NCBI RefSeq assembly: GCF_028640845.1
Contig: NC_080540.1
Location: 52,310,561-52,374,560 of the forward strand
DNA: 64,000 bases
Direction: 5' to 3'
DNA from: Ahaetulla prasina
Lineage: Eukaryota; Chordata; Lepidosauria; Squamata; Colubridae
Positions 11,052 through 23,945 of this stretch are shown in pieces. Within the stretch, counting starts at the first letter, position 1. The number at the start of each line of letters is the position of its first letter. A program made the position numbers and the translations under genes. The notes under the pieces are model-generated. The model had not been told where the DNA came from and ran no database searches. It was given only the letters and a program-made list of their open reading frames with translations.

Positions 11052-11655
11052 TTTGTCAAGCATATATGAGAAAACAAGTATAAGTATGAACATAACATAT
11101 AAACATATAAGCATAAACAGGTATAAGTATATACATATTAAATAAGTATGAATAAATGGGAACAGTAGGACAAGGACGTTAGGCACACTGGTGCGCTTAT
11201 GCACACACCCTTACAGATCTCTTAGGAATGGGATGAGGTCAACAGTAGATAGTTTAAGGTTAAAGTTTTGGGGGTTTGAGGATGTAACAACAGAGTCAGG
11301 TAGCGAGTTCCAGGCAATAACCACTCTGTTGCTGAAGTCGTACTTTCTGCAATCGAGCTTACTTTGAGTTTGTATCTGTTGTTTGCCCGTGTATTATTGC
11401 GGTTAAAGCTGAAGTTGTCATTCATTTCATTTCATTTCATTTATTTGATTTTTATACCGCCCTTCTCCCGAAGGACTCAGGGCGGTGTCATTGACAGGTA
11501 GGACATTGTAGCAGACAATTTTGTGTACTAAGCTTAGGTCAGACCATGGATGGCATAGTTCTAGGTTGTCCAGGTCCAAAATTTCAAGCCTGGTGGCATA
11601 AGGTATTCTATTGCGAGCAGAGGAGTGGAGTACTCTTAATACCTTAATAATTTTA
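11052..11655 (-). mobile_element. Jockey-superfamily LINE 3' fragment, interrupted
   Basis: Minus-strand frames encode a reverse-transcriptase C-terminus with NNTRANNRYKL and, upstream, LVHKIVCYNVLPVND. Related to the fragment at 54347-55125. It is split by a 63-bp insertion (11423-11485) and also carries frameshifts. Confidence 0.75.
11423..11485 (-). mobile_element. 63-bp L2-like LINE tail inserted in another LINE
   Basis: Carries only the terminal ccgcccttctcccgaaggac segment plus a (CATTT)n tail. Identical 7-bp direct repeats tgtcatt (11416-11422 and 11486-11492) flank it, and the host LINE continues on both sides. Confidence 0.8.
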
Positions 11656-12694
11656 AAAAACAACAAACTAAGATGATGACTTGGATAATTTTCCTATACT
11701 AGATTTCCAAAAGCTTGTTATGAATATAACAATATTGATGAATATTGTGAGATGGAACAAAAAAGAGTGAAAAGAAATCATGTTCAATGGCATTACTTGA
11801 AGGAACTAATAATCAGGGTTGTTAGGATTAAAGGAGCAACATAAAATGTAATCAAGGCTAAAATAGACGTGTTATTATATTGGTTAAATTTAACAGGTTT
11901 TTTTCCCTGACATCAGAAGTGAAACAGCAAGGTTTCTAGGATTTGATTGTAGATAGGAGTTGAGGTATGGGAGGAGGAGATAATTTGTTGTATTTTAAGA
12001 CAAAGTTATAATTTACTACAATTGTTTATACTTGCAATGAATGTGGGAAGTCATTTCTTTATATATTTCTTTCTTTTTCTTTGCTATATTCTTATTTTAT
12101 TTCTTTCTTTATCTTTTTCTTTCTATTCTGCACATTTTTATTTTTTATACTTTTTAAATTTGTACTACTTTCTATTGTTGTAATTACACTTCTAAATCGA
12201 ATTATTATATTCCAACAGTATCTATGAATAATTAGCAATGTTTCAGAAACTGTCTGCCAAATAATAAATTTATGATCTTAAAATAAGCCAAGCAGATGGA
12301 TTCTATGTGGGGTTTTTTTCTTCCATAAGTTTGGGGGTTGGTAGAATAAGAACAGATTTTGGAAAATTAACCTATTTCTGGATGCTGGTCAAGGTTTGTC
12401 ACACCAAGGCTATCTTCTGCTGGCTAAATCTCTGTGAAGCAAATAGATTTTTTTTATTTTTTATTTTTTGATAGAAAACCCCAAAAATTATGTTTTGAAG
12501 TTCTGATTTTTACTAAAAAAAATCCTTTTCTGTAATAGCAGGGAGAAATGTCATATAACCTGTCCTACATATGACTTAAAATAGAAACAGAACAATTACT
12601 GCTATTTTTTAATTTCTTATTCAGCAAAAAACACATGGCTCATGGTTATTAATCAAAAAGGGATATAGAGGAAGAACATTTCAAAAATGACCAC
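11656..12694. other. Intronic sequence, no recognised feature
   Basis: AT-rich with pyrimidine-rich runs near 12055-12130; nothing recognised. Confidence 0.6.
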
Positions 12695-12885
12695 ATAGAA
12701 TAGAATAGAATAGAATAGAATAGAATAGAATAGAATAGAATAGAATAGAATTTATTGGCCAAGTGTGATTGGACACACAAGGAATTTGTCTTGGTGCATA
12801 TGCTCTCAGTGTACATAAAAGAAAAGATACGTTCATCAAGGTACAACATTTACAACACAATTGATGATAATTGATGATATAATAC
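12695..12885 (-). mobile_element. CR1-L3/Rex1-like LINE 3' end with (TAGAA)n tail
   Basis: An array of about 11 TAGAA units (12695-12750), then ttattggccaagtgtgattg, caaggaatttgtcttggtgc and gatacgttcatcaaggtac. Only the last about 130 bp of the LINE. Confidence 0.9.
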
Positions 12886-13454
<569 letters not shown>

Positions 13455-13704
13455 TAAGAAGTATGCTATTTTTTTGCCAAACACATGTTGAATATGTCTC
13501 TATTATTTTATATAAGTTTCTCTTTGGATAATGAGAGGAATCTCACATGAATGAAAGCCTTGCATGTTCTATGTTCCCATTAGATGCTTCGAACTTATGA
13601 TGATTCTAAATGTCTAAATATCTAATGAAATGTTGTGATTTTGGGATCAGGAAGAAAATGGTTCCAGCAAGTAGATTTATATAGTATAAATTTACCAATA
13701 GAAT

Positions 13705-13930
13705 TCTTTATAGAATAGAATTCTTTATTGGCCGAGTGTGATTAGACACAAGGAATTTGTCTCCGGTGCATAAGCTCTCAGTATACATACAACAATAATG
13801 ATAGATCATTATCATAGTCATTGTAAAAATACATTCATCATAAAACATTAGATACAACACTTAGTGATAGTCATGGATACCAAATAAGCAGTCAACGTAA
13901 ATCATACTAGGGTACTAAGTAAGCAATATA
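13705..13930 (-). mobile_element. CR1-L3/Rex1-like LINE 3' end (diverged)
   Basis: Short tagaatagaa tail, then ctttattggccgagtgtgat and aggaatttgtctccggtgca, running into the upstream 3' UTR. More diverged than the copies at 12.7 and 39.6 kb. Confidence 0.8.
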
Positions 13931-15690
13931 ATTGTCTGGGTTTTGTTTTTCTATAGAATTAAATCAGAATGTTCCATTCAATCAAAATGCAGTATGCACT
14001 ATAGATTCCATTATATAATTTCCCCCTGCAAAGGATTCCATGGCTGGTATCTCCCAAGTCTGTCTGTCAGTCTAGTAGTATGAAAAGATTTACAATGGGT
14101 TTATGATTTTTCCAAGTGTGTTTGAAACAATATGGTTGATATCTCATTTTGGAAGGCCCATTGATTGCATGGCATGATAGGAAACTTTGCTTGGGGGCAC
14201 ACACACGCACATCTCTTCATGAAATAGACCTAAAGCCCAAAGTTGATAGTGAAATTTGGTGGCAACTGCATTAGCTGAAAAATATCTGAAATCTTCTGTT
14301 AAAATAGACATTTCAATTGCCATAATTTCCTCAATATTATCTTATCCTAGACATAATATGCTAAGCATATGAAAGTAAATTGAGTCAAGTGAAAAAAAGG
14401 ATTGATTGACTTAGTAAATCATTAGTCCTTCGGACCTACTCATATTTCAAAAAAATAAAAAAAAAGAAGTGTCAGATAGAAAAAGGATGGTCTAAGACAA
14501 TCTGAGATGGTGGAGGTGGTTTATATATATTTTGATCAAAGCAAATGTGTGTGGTGTGTGTGTGTGTATACAACATGATGTTTGCCCAAGACCCTTGAAA
14601 ATAAAGATAAATAAAAAGCTGTGTGTGTGTAAAAGACTATATAACCACATGTTGCAGCTTTCCACAGTATGAAGTAGTGATATTTTTGTTAGCAGAATCT
14701 GCAGAAATACGAACATAGGGAAACCCTGTGAAGGCAGTAAGACACGCTTTGAAAAATGCCTTTATAGATGTAGGCTGCTCTATAAACCTTTTCATGACTG
14801 GCTTGGCACTGTAGTCTGAGCTCCCATGGATTTACATTTGATTAAATAAAAAATGTGGCTCCATTCTCTGAATATCATAAACGAACAGATGCCTGATTTG
14901 ATATATATTGGCTGCTATTCATCTTACAATATGTTGGGATTAAATATTACTCCTTTAGAATGATATGGAGAAAACTATCCTTTTTCATGATCTGCTGAAA
15001 GAACACGTGCCTGCTTTTGAATTTGTGATGATCATTTAACAGCCTTGCCTAGTATCCCATTTATCAGGGTAAGAATACTTCTGTCATTGTCTCTCCCTTC
15101 CACTGGATTTCAGTGCCTAAAACCTGTCCAGCTGCTCATACATTTGCAGGCCATGTCATGCCTGACAAAAATGCCAAATGATCTAAAATTGCATTAATTT
15201 AAGGGGAAAGCTTTTTAAGGCAGTAATATTATTGTCCAAAATTACGGAGATGATTCTGAAAAAAAAGTGTATTTGGATATGAGTGTTAAGGTAATTCGGT
15301 GGAGGGGGGGCAATAATGATGGTGAAATGTAAAAGAAAATCTGCCTTTTGTAATAATTTCTTTGTGAATGCAGTAAAAAAAAACTTGTCTTGGCAGAGCT
15401 TTGCAGAATTATTCCAGCCAACAAGTTGCTGATTGAAATACAGAACTGAGCATTATGTTCTCCTGTTTCTTGATACCAAAACTCTAAAACTGATTTTTTT
15501 TTTTTCTGACATATTTATTACCCCAGCTATAGTAGTAGTTCCCCAGGTAAAGTGAGGAGGCAAGGCAGGTAGCTGAAATGGCTGAGAGTGTCATGCATGT
15601 TCAAAGAAATGGAAAGCTTACTGCATTTCCAAAATTTTTGAATTCTTTCTTTCTAATGAAACAGCACAGCTGAAATGTTAAAACAACAGT
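13931..15690. other. Intronic sequence, no recognised feature
   Basis: Contains a short TG-rich run near 14550-14570; nothing else recognised. Confidence 0.55.
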
Positions 15691-15810
15691 ATAGAACAGA
15701 ACAGAACAGAACAACATAACAGAATAGAACAGAACAGAATAGAATAGAATAGAATAGAATTCTTTATTGGCCAAGTGTGATTGGACACACAAGGAAATTT
15801 GGTGCATACA
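15691..15810 (-). mobile_element. CR1-L3/Rex1-like LINE tail with mixed GAACA/TAGAA array
   Basis: The array begins as agaac units and becomes tagaa next to the LINE end ttattggccaagtgtgattg. Only about 50 bp of LINE is present. Confidence 0.85.
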
Positions 15811-16916
15811 CTTCCTTTTCTGTAATCACCAAGAGTTGTGAACCCAATGGGATGGAGTCAGTTGCAGGAGGAGGTTTGGCTGTTGTTGTTGTGTCTACTC
15901 TAAAGTATAACAACTACTGAAACAATAATAATAATTTAGTAATTTATTAAATTTGTATGCCTCTTGCCTCTCAATGACTTGCAACAAGCAAATAAATTAC
16001 AATAAAAGCATTTCAAAATTAAAAATAAAGGTAAAAGATGGGAGACCCAATGAAGTGAGGGGCCTCAGTGTTCCCCCTCAAAGACCTGGGTGAAAAGTGG
16101 GAGACATCCAGATCTCAGGAAGAATCTCATTCTAGATGACAGATTCTCCTTCAGAGAAGAGGTCCTTCTGTGCTCCTGAGAGATGACATGATTTAATCAA
16201 AGAAATCCAGAGTGTGTCAACTGAGCAAGATCAGATTGGACAGGTAGATGTCAGTTCCCAATCCCTATGCTATCTAGAACGTTTTAGGAAGGAACATACA
16301 ACAAATATCTCTTTCCTGTCCGGAAAATGTGTTTCACTCTTTATATTGCACAATGGACCATTAATAGAATTTAACAGCAGATTTCCAATTAAGACATCTA
16401 ATAAAAATCAGAATGCAAGTCCTGTATTATTAGCTAACCAGCAGCACCTTGAATTATATCTGGACACAAAGATCAAAACTTGGTGAGAGAAGAGACTTCC
16501 CAAGGCAGACAATTTGGAAAGAATGATGGATTTTATTTTATATATATATATATTAAAAACATCTGCCAAGGGTTCACCTCTGATTTCTTTATTTTTACTT
16601 AATCTTCTAACTTTAAAATTCAATCTGTGGATAGTTACTCACTTTTCAACTCTTTATTATGACATATGCCTCTCCTGTTTCATATTGTACGTTTTGGTTT
16701 GACATTTGTTGTGCATTTATTGAACTATAATAGTAGATGGAGCAGTAGGAAAGATGTAGAAAATAGGAGCTTTTGCATGGGCTTTGGAGGGTGGGACAAA
16801 AGGAGGGAGACGTCAATAGTTGTCATGTTATCACTTGTTTAATTAATCAAAGCCAAAGTATGTAATGGTGACATTTACATGATAAAGTCCAAGAATGGAC
16901 AAGCAATGAAGCAACT
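15811..16916. other. Intronic sequence, possible old LINE remnant at 15925-16180
   Basis: ttattaaatttgtatgcctc and the following lines resemble the 3' end of an old LINE on the minus strand, but the family cannot be named. The rest is unrecognised. Confidence 0.35.
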
Positions 16917-17460
16917 CTTTTTTTTATTTTTTATTAAGTTTTTACAGTTAAACAATTCTTATTCACCATTTACACATGACTGTGACCATTTTTATATCCT
17001 CCTATTAGTATTCATCTATGTTCTATACATTTATACTAATTTTACATTCTATTTAGACTTCTATCCCCTTTTTTTTCTTCTATTTTCGATCCAATAGTAC
17101 CAGTCCTCCCATATTATGTAAAACTCCGAATCCATCAATCCTTTCAATTCAAGAGTCATTTTGTCCATTTCGGCGCAGTTCAATACTTTTTAAATTATTA
17201 AATCTTCAGAGGGCATGTTTTGACTTCTCCAACATTGTGCGAAAGCCAATCTTGCCGCAGTTATCATGTGCAGAATAATATATGTTTTTTTTTTCATATT
17301 TCCTTTTTATTATTCCTAGAAGAAACATATTCTATCTTGAAGCCTGTTACTTCCTGTATCCAACTATGTACCTTCATTCAATATTTTTTAGTTTCGGAGC
17401 ATAACCACCATATATGAAAGAAAGTACCTATCTTTAAAACTCTATGTTTTAAAGGTTCTG
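16917..17460 (-). mobile_element. L1 LINE 3' fragment
   Basis: On the minus strand it ends in an A-rich tail (the T-run at 16917-16936). The upstream part encodes a degenerate FHIWWLCSETKKYW, like the FHxWWxCxxxxxFW motif near the end of L1 ORF2. Much decayed. Confidence 0.6.
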
Positions 17461-17479
17461 TTGCATTTACTATAATATA

Positions 17480-17617
17480 CTACAGTGTTTCCCCAAAAAT
17501 AAGACCCTGTCTTATATTTTTTTGAACCCTGAAATAAGTGCTTGGCCTTATTGCCATGCGCTCAAAAGCCCGATTGGGCTTATTATCAGGGGATGTCTTA
17601 TTTTGGGGAAAACAGGG
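17480..17617 (+). mobile_element. 138-bp MITE with 7-bp flanking repeats
   Basis: Starts ctacagtgtttccccaaaaa, ends gtcttattttggggaaaaca then ggg, and is flanked by taatata (17473-17479 and 17618-17624). The ends are inverted repeats. Same family as 9905-10020. Confidence 0.7.
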
Positions 17618-17790
17618 TAATATAATGGATAATGCACAGACATTATTTGAGTTTCAGAGTCAGTATAGACCAACTGACATGAAGGAGATTTCAATTAGTC
17701 ATTTTATTACTAACTTTTTTATACTGACTTTAAGAGAGTCTCTATATACCTAACTTTGCATTGATTTACAGTCTTGATCAAACAGTAGTT

Positions 17791-17791
17791 C

Positions 17792-17875
<84 letters not shown>

Positions 17876-17876
17876 T
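17791..17876. repeat. (AAT)n microsatellite
   Basis: About 28 AAT units. Confidence 0.95.
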
Positions 17877-19510
17877 TAATTTATAGATAAATGGAAATGC
17901 TCTCCTTTATTTTCCTACTGCAGACTCTGAACCTGCTTTTTAAAAAATCCTCTTATATATATTTCTTGCATGAGAGGATATGTCTTTCCTAACATGAACA
18001 TACTCTTTGATGCAGTCCATAGGACATCAATTTCTCTCAATTTTTTAAAAGGGCTGTCCTGTTTTTGAGGATTTTTTCCCCTCAAAAATTTTAAATAATT
18101 AATTATGAGGATTCAAAATAGGTACTGAATAAACAGCTTCAATACAAGATGCTAAGTGAAAGTAGTTTCTCTTATCATGGCAGCTGTTAAACTCCATCAG
18201 CAATTTTTGAGAAACTATATACTATCTTGAAAATTTTGTTACTCAGCTGTATGTTCATTTTAATCTTAAGCCTTTGGTTTTTTAAAACCTCTTTTTGAAT
18301 ATTCTTTGTTATGATATAGTCTTATGGCCTAGGGCCAAAGCAAATAAAAAAACTAACCGAAAAACCATTAATAAAAGCAAGAAAATATATTTTAGACATA
18401 TTTTAACTTTCTCTTCTATATTTATATTTAGTCTAATCCGCTTTGAGCTGATCACACCAATGAAATGGTTTCTAACTGTGGATTGTATGAGAATTGATTT
18501 TTCTTTTTTTTAAATGAAGGCAAGCTTTTAGTCCTATTCTAACTAGGAATTTTTTTAAAGAATAAAAAAAAGGCAATGTCAATCAAACCTTGGACACATG
18601 GATTCATGATTGGATTAAAGACTGGTTTAAATGCTTTCCATAAAGTATGATAGAGAAATTTGAATACCTGAGTATGATCATCTCTCTTATACTGTTACTT
18701 GTTATATAATAATATGAATTACATAATCCAAATGCATAACCTGGAGGTAGTGATGTTATGCTGAAACCCTGTTTAAAGACATATCATGGTTTGTTGTTGT
18801 TGTTTGCCAGCTAGCTATTAAAGCCACCACTTTGTCTGAAGACTCCTTAGGCTCACATTCGCGGTTGTATATTCTGCATACTGCCACAGATTTTCTCTTT
18901 AGATAAATTCCACAGCTTCATGGAATTTAATGACCTGAATCTTCCCTCTGTAGTCTAGAATAAATGCAAATAATTATTGTAGTTAGCCTAGACTTCAGGA
19001 AGAAAAGAAAGCATCTCAGAAGAGAAACAAGGGGGAAAAGAGGGAAGAGAAACTGCTGATTCCTAATATGAAATAATGGAAGAAAAAATATAGCTTGTGC
19101 TACAGGTGAAAGTTGCATTAGAAGTATGTTTTATGAGAATAAATACATATTCAGAATGTTTGCAATGCTATTCCAAAATATAAAAATGTTCATATTTAGC
19201 TTTCCCTTTGGAATAATACCAAGAATGTAATTAACTTTTCACTGTTTACTGCAATTGCCTTTATCACAACTACATTAACACTGATAGACTTTTTTCCAGA
19301 GCATTTTGTACCTATTCAAAAACACTTCTGAAAAGCTGTTGCTAACAGTATTAGATGGCTGTCGATCATTCCAAGCAAGAGGAAGGGGAAAATCAAAATC
19401 TATACAATAAATATAAGATGATTACATAAAAATGGGGAAATGAAAAGATTATAAAAGCAGAATTAAGATGACTCCCACTTAGAGCACAACAAAAGTATAT
19501 TGAACATTTG

Positions 19511-19512
<2 letters not shown>
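17877..19512. other. Intronic sequence, no recognised feature
   Basis: Nothing recognised. Confidence 0.55.

Positions 19513-19545
<33 letters not shown>
19513..19545. repeat. (AC)n microsatellite
   Basis: About 16 AC units. Confidence 0.95.
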
Positions 19546-19549
<4 letters not shown>

Positions 19550-19601
19550 AATGTATAGTATAAAATACATACCTGAAAATTATTGCATACTACAAATAAA
19601 T

Positions 19602-20013
19602 AACAGAATAACAGAGTTGGAAGGGACTTTGGAGGTCTTCTAGTAAATAAATAAATAAATAAATAAATAAACTTTGGAGGTCTTCTAGTCCAACCCACTG
19701 CTCAGGCAAGAAGCCCTGCCCTATTACCATTTCAGGACAAATAGTTGTCCAAGCTCTTCTTAAAAACTTCCAGTGTTGGAGCATTCAAAATTTCTGGAGG
19801 CAAGTTGTTCAACTGATTAATTGTTCTGTCTGGAAATTTCTCCTTAGTTCTAGGTTGCTTCTCTCCTTGATTAGTTTCCACCCATTGTTTCTTGTCCTGC
19901 CCTCAGGAGTTTTGGAGAGTAGCTTGACTCCCTCCCTGAGATAATGAAACACTCTTATTATGTCATCTCTGATCCTTCTTTCCATAAAACTAGACATACC
20001 TAATTCCAGCAAC
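19602..20013 (-). mobile_element. CR1 LINE 3' end, interrupted by a tail-only insertion
   Basis: On the minus strand it ends with the CR1 terminus (agaagacctccaaagtccct). It includes the C-terminal frame with KAPEGRTRNNGWKLIKERSN-like sequence. It is split by an AAAT insertion at 19645-19670. The 5' truncation point coincides with the start of the TTATA array. Confidence 0.9.
19645..19670 (+). mobile_element. Tail-only (AAAT)n insertion with 19-bp target duplication
   Basis: Twenty-six bases of aaataaat flanked by perfect copies of actttggaggtcttctagt at 19626-19644 and 19671-19689. The CR1 host sequence continues on each side. Confidence 0.88.
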
Positions 20014-20233
20014 CATTATATTATATTATATTATATTATATTATATTATATTATATTATATTATATTATATTATATTATATTATATTATATTATATTATA
20101 TTATATTATATTATATTATATTATATTATATTATATTATATTATATTATATTATATTATATTATATTATATTATATTATATTATATTATATTATATTATA
20201 TTATTATATTATATTATATTATATTATATTAAT
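20014..20233. repeat. (TTATA)n array, about 220 bp
   Basis: About 44 near-perfect ttata units with one 2-base phase slip near 20203. Confidence 0.97.
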
Positions 20234-20631
20234 TACATTACATTACATTGTAAAATATATACCAGGCTTTTGTGAATTAACATTGACTAAATCTAAACTG
20301 GATGTTTGTAATTCAGAGAGAACCTGATTTCATTATATCCAGTTCAAGGATAAATTTGGGGGGTGGGGGATGTGTGTCTTTTAATGGTGAAATTCCAAGC
20401 AAAATGAAATTGTTTTGTTTTCTTAGAATGAGATGAAAAGAGAGATGATAAACATTTTGCAGAAAATTAACACCTCCTCCACAATTTCACACAGTAAAAA
20501 AAGTATTAATAAATAACAAAAATAATAAAGAACATAAAAACAGAAGAGTAAAAAATAATGTAACTGTGTCTAAACCCATCATAAAGCCATACACATATCT
20601 CACCAGGTCAATTGTCTCTTATAATAATAAT
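20234..20631. other. Intronic sequence, no recognised feature
   Basis: Ends in a short ATA run that is the tail of the adjacent CR1. Confidence 0.6.
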
Positions 20632-21355
20632 AATATCAGAGTTGGAAGGGACCTTGGAGGTCTTCTAGTCCAACCCCCTATCCAGGCAGGAAACCCTACA
20701 CCATTTCAGACAAATGGCTATCCAACATTTTCTTAAAAATTTCCAGTGTTGGAGCATTTACAACTTCTGCAGGCAAGTTGTTCCACTGATTAATTGTTCT
20801 AACTGACAGGAAATTTCTCCTTAGTTCTAGGTTGCTTCTCTCCTTGATTAGTTTCCACCCATTGCTTCTTGTTCTACCCTCAGGTGCTTTGGAGAATAGT
20901 TTGACTCCCTCTTCTTTGTGGCAACCCCTGAGATATTGGAACACTGCTATCATGTCTCCCCTAGTCCTTCTTTTAATTAAACTAGGCATACCGAGTTCCT
21001 GCAACCATTCTTCATATGTTTTAGCCTCCAGTCCCCTAATCATCTTTGTTGCTCTTCTCTGCACTCTTTCTAGAGTCTCAACATCCTTTTTACATCATGG
21101 TGACCAAAACTGAATGCAATATTCCAAGTGTGGCCTTACCAAGCCATTATAAAGTGGTATTAACACTTCACGTGGTCTTGATTCTATCCCTCTGTTTATG
21201 CAGCCCAGAACTGTGTTGGCCTTTTTGGCAGCTGCTGCACACTGCTGGCTCATATCTAAATGGTTGTCCACTAGGACTCCAAGATCCCTCTCACAGTTAC
21301 TACTATTGAGCAAGGTACCACATATCCGGTACCTGACGTCCAAACCCTCCTTCCA
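20632..21355 (-). mobile_element. CR1 LINE, 3' part of the reverse transcriptase
   Basis: The longest CR1 copy here. Minus-strand frames read [20 protein letters not shown], then [32 protein letters not shown] and, in another frame, [18 protein letters not shown] to LEIFKKMLDSHLSEMV. It is frameshifted and 5'-truncated next to a (TC)n run. Confidence 0.93.
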
Positions 21356-21425
21356 CCTCTCTCTCTCTCTCTCTCTCCCTCTCTCTCTCTTTCTCTCCCT
21401 CTCTCTCTCTTCATACACACACACA
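21356..21425. repeat. (TC)n-(CA)n compound repeat
   Basis: tctctctc with interruptions, then cacacaca. Confidence 0.95.
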
Positions 21426-22771
21426 TGCACATCACTCTTGTGATAGCATTAGATGAGGATATAAGGTATTTTCCAGTAAAATGCCTATAAGATGTTGCCA
21501 TACCAATGCATAAAATATTCTGTTCCAATTTTAAAATACAAGACTTGATTTTTTTTAAAATAAGACCTTTTCCATGTATTCTCTTGTGGTTTTGGATTCA
21601 GAAATATGATTCACTGACTCACCTCAGTGAGATGGCATAGGTTTGTACCTTTGACCTTGGGATTTTGGAAGTGACAAGAAGCTGAATTTAGTTGTCATGT
21701 CTGGTTAGCAAGCAGAGCCCCTCATGGTGAGCATCTGCTCACTGCAAGTCAGAATTATGGCTCATTGAGTTAGTTGAGCAGAAGCAGGTACAAATTGAAC
21801 CTACATCTAGAATGCTGAGAGCTGAGTTAGTGCCCTCAGTCCTTCCATTAGTAGAACTAACAAAATATAACACATTATTAGCATATGAGAGATCCAAGTT
21901 AGTTTGGATTATTCACATCAAATAAGCTGAAGGCTGAAAAAGTGATTAAAGCACAGAGAAACGTATTTTGGGTCTTACCTCCTCAAAGGTGCTCTGATTG
22001 GCAGAAAGTTTAATGAGGAGATTAATCTTGTTGATCAGCTGCTCATGTCACTGTCAGAGGCCCATCAATCACTCGGCCCCTTCCCTTCTCCATAAAGTTG
22101 TAGTTGTTGCATAGTATCTCATCTGTAACAATCCCAGAAGCCATAAAAAAAGCCATTGCATCAGTCAAATGCTTGGCTATAAAATGCTTCAAAATCATCC
22201 AGTTTGATTCATTGCTTTAGATCTGGTTCCTGCTTCCATTAATGACTCTGCTTTGATCAGCTGGTACAGTTGAAGCTTCATCAAATTACTCCACAGCCCT
22301 ACAACATCTATAAACTGGATTAGTAGCCTTTTGTAAATATTTATTAAGACTCTTTGAAGATTCATCACAGAAATGTGTGCACACTGATTGTTACAGGAGT
22401 CCCACTGAAAGATTTGAACTGACTTTGGAATAATTACATGCTGGATCTTTTACAACAGAACTTTAAACAGCAACAACAAAGAGTTTAAAAATATTTTCTG
22501 ATAAATTATGGCTCAGTTTGATAAGATAAACTACTAATAGGAAAAGACAATTTAGTTACAGTCATGAAAAGCAACTCAACTTAAGTAGGTATCTCTGTCA
22601 AAGACTAAAAGACTAGAAGATTGAGCAGCGACCCAAATATGTCCTCATGTTGCAAGGCAAGATGCTGGAATGGCTGCTGAGGCTGGGATCAAGTTGACTG
22701 ACCCCGCCCTTGTCTTATTTGCCAAATAAGAACTGTAGGTAAAGAATTTCACTGTTGTACTATCATCTCTG
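21426..22771. other. Intronic sequence, no recognised feature
   Basis: No repeat family recognised over about 1.3 kb. Confidence 0.5.
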
Positions 22772-22964
22772 CAGCGGCCCCCAATCTTTCCAGCTTTATG
22801 GCTCAGTGCAGCGGGAGAAGGGATGGTTCTGTGTGAGTGATAGGCATGCATGCAAACACACGCAGCTCCAATTGCAAACACCTGTTCACTCCTGCTTGTG
22901 TAGTCTAGTTCTGAACAGGCCATGGTCCAATAGTAGGCCGGAGCCCAGGGTTTGGGAACCTCTG
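22772..22964. mobile_element. hAT-type element, about 193 bp
   Basis: Termini cagcggcccccaatc and gtttgggaacctctg are inverted relatives of CAGNGGTCCCCAA. Flanks atctctg and atctatga are only imperfectly alike, so the duplication is decayed. Confidence 0.65.
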
Positions 22965-23789
22965 ATCTATGATGATCCAGTCTCAAGATGTTGCCAATTT
23001 TCTTTTGGTGATGATTTCAAACTTACCTTAGACTAAGAGGTGGGGGTTTGCTCTTGTTATTCATAGCTCCATCTCTCTATCTCTGTCTAAGCTTAACACA
23101 TTTCTCTAGCGTAGCATTAACTGTTTCAAAATCTGAGTCTCCAAGCAGAAAAAATAAATGCCATGAGTCAAAGAACAGAAGGGTCATTCGAAAGATCTCA
23201 TACTCTTCATCCAAAGCCAGATCAAGCCATTCTGGATTTGGAGTGCCCTTAATGCCATTCTTGGGAGAGTGAGAAAGAATGAGTGCTAAAAGTTTCTACT
23301 GGCATGAACCCCCTATTGCTTCAATCTTGTTTATTTTTTTTCATTTTCTGGAAAAGTCCCCCTTTTGTCTTTATTGGAAATGTTCAGTGGAACTTCTTTG
23401 GTCACTTTTCTTAATTGCTTGAAAAATACATTTTTCAATCATAAAATGTTCTAGCCACATGGAAATTTCACTTGAGAGGTATGAAGGAATAGACACAGAC
23501 GGATACAATAGAATTTCAGTCCCTTGAATATCTTTGTCAGAATGAGAGCTGTGTTAGTGCTGTAAAATAATTTGAGGATGAACAGTGCAGATATGGGAAC
23601 AGGAAATATGTAGATTAGTCCACATGTATGAAATAACTGCAGAGAGGACTCCTCGTCTCTAATTATCATAATCAAGAGGCAGAGTTAATTAAATGTTAAC
23701 CTTTGACAGAGGTGACTGTTCTCTAAAAATGATTCCAGCTGAGCCACTAAAACGATGCTGAAATTTTCCAGATGCAAGAATACTATAAG
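22965..23789. other. Intronic sequence, no recognised feature
   Basis: Nothing recognised. Confidence 0.55.
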
Positions 23790-23945
23790 AAGAATAGAAT
23801 AGAGGTGAAAGGAACCTTTCTAGTCCAGCCCCCTGCTCAAGCAGGAGAACCTTTCAGACAAGTTACTGTCTAGTCTCTTCTTAAAAACTCCAATGGTGAA
23901 GCGCTCACGATTTCGGAAGGCAAGCTGGTTAATTGTCCTCACTCC
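23790..23945 (-). mobile_element. CR1 LINE 3' end fragment
   Basis: Mirror of the CR1 terminus: tctagtccagccccctgctc and cttcttaaaaactccaatgg, diverged. Confidence 0.7.
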
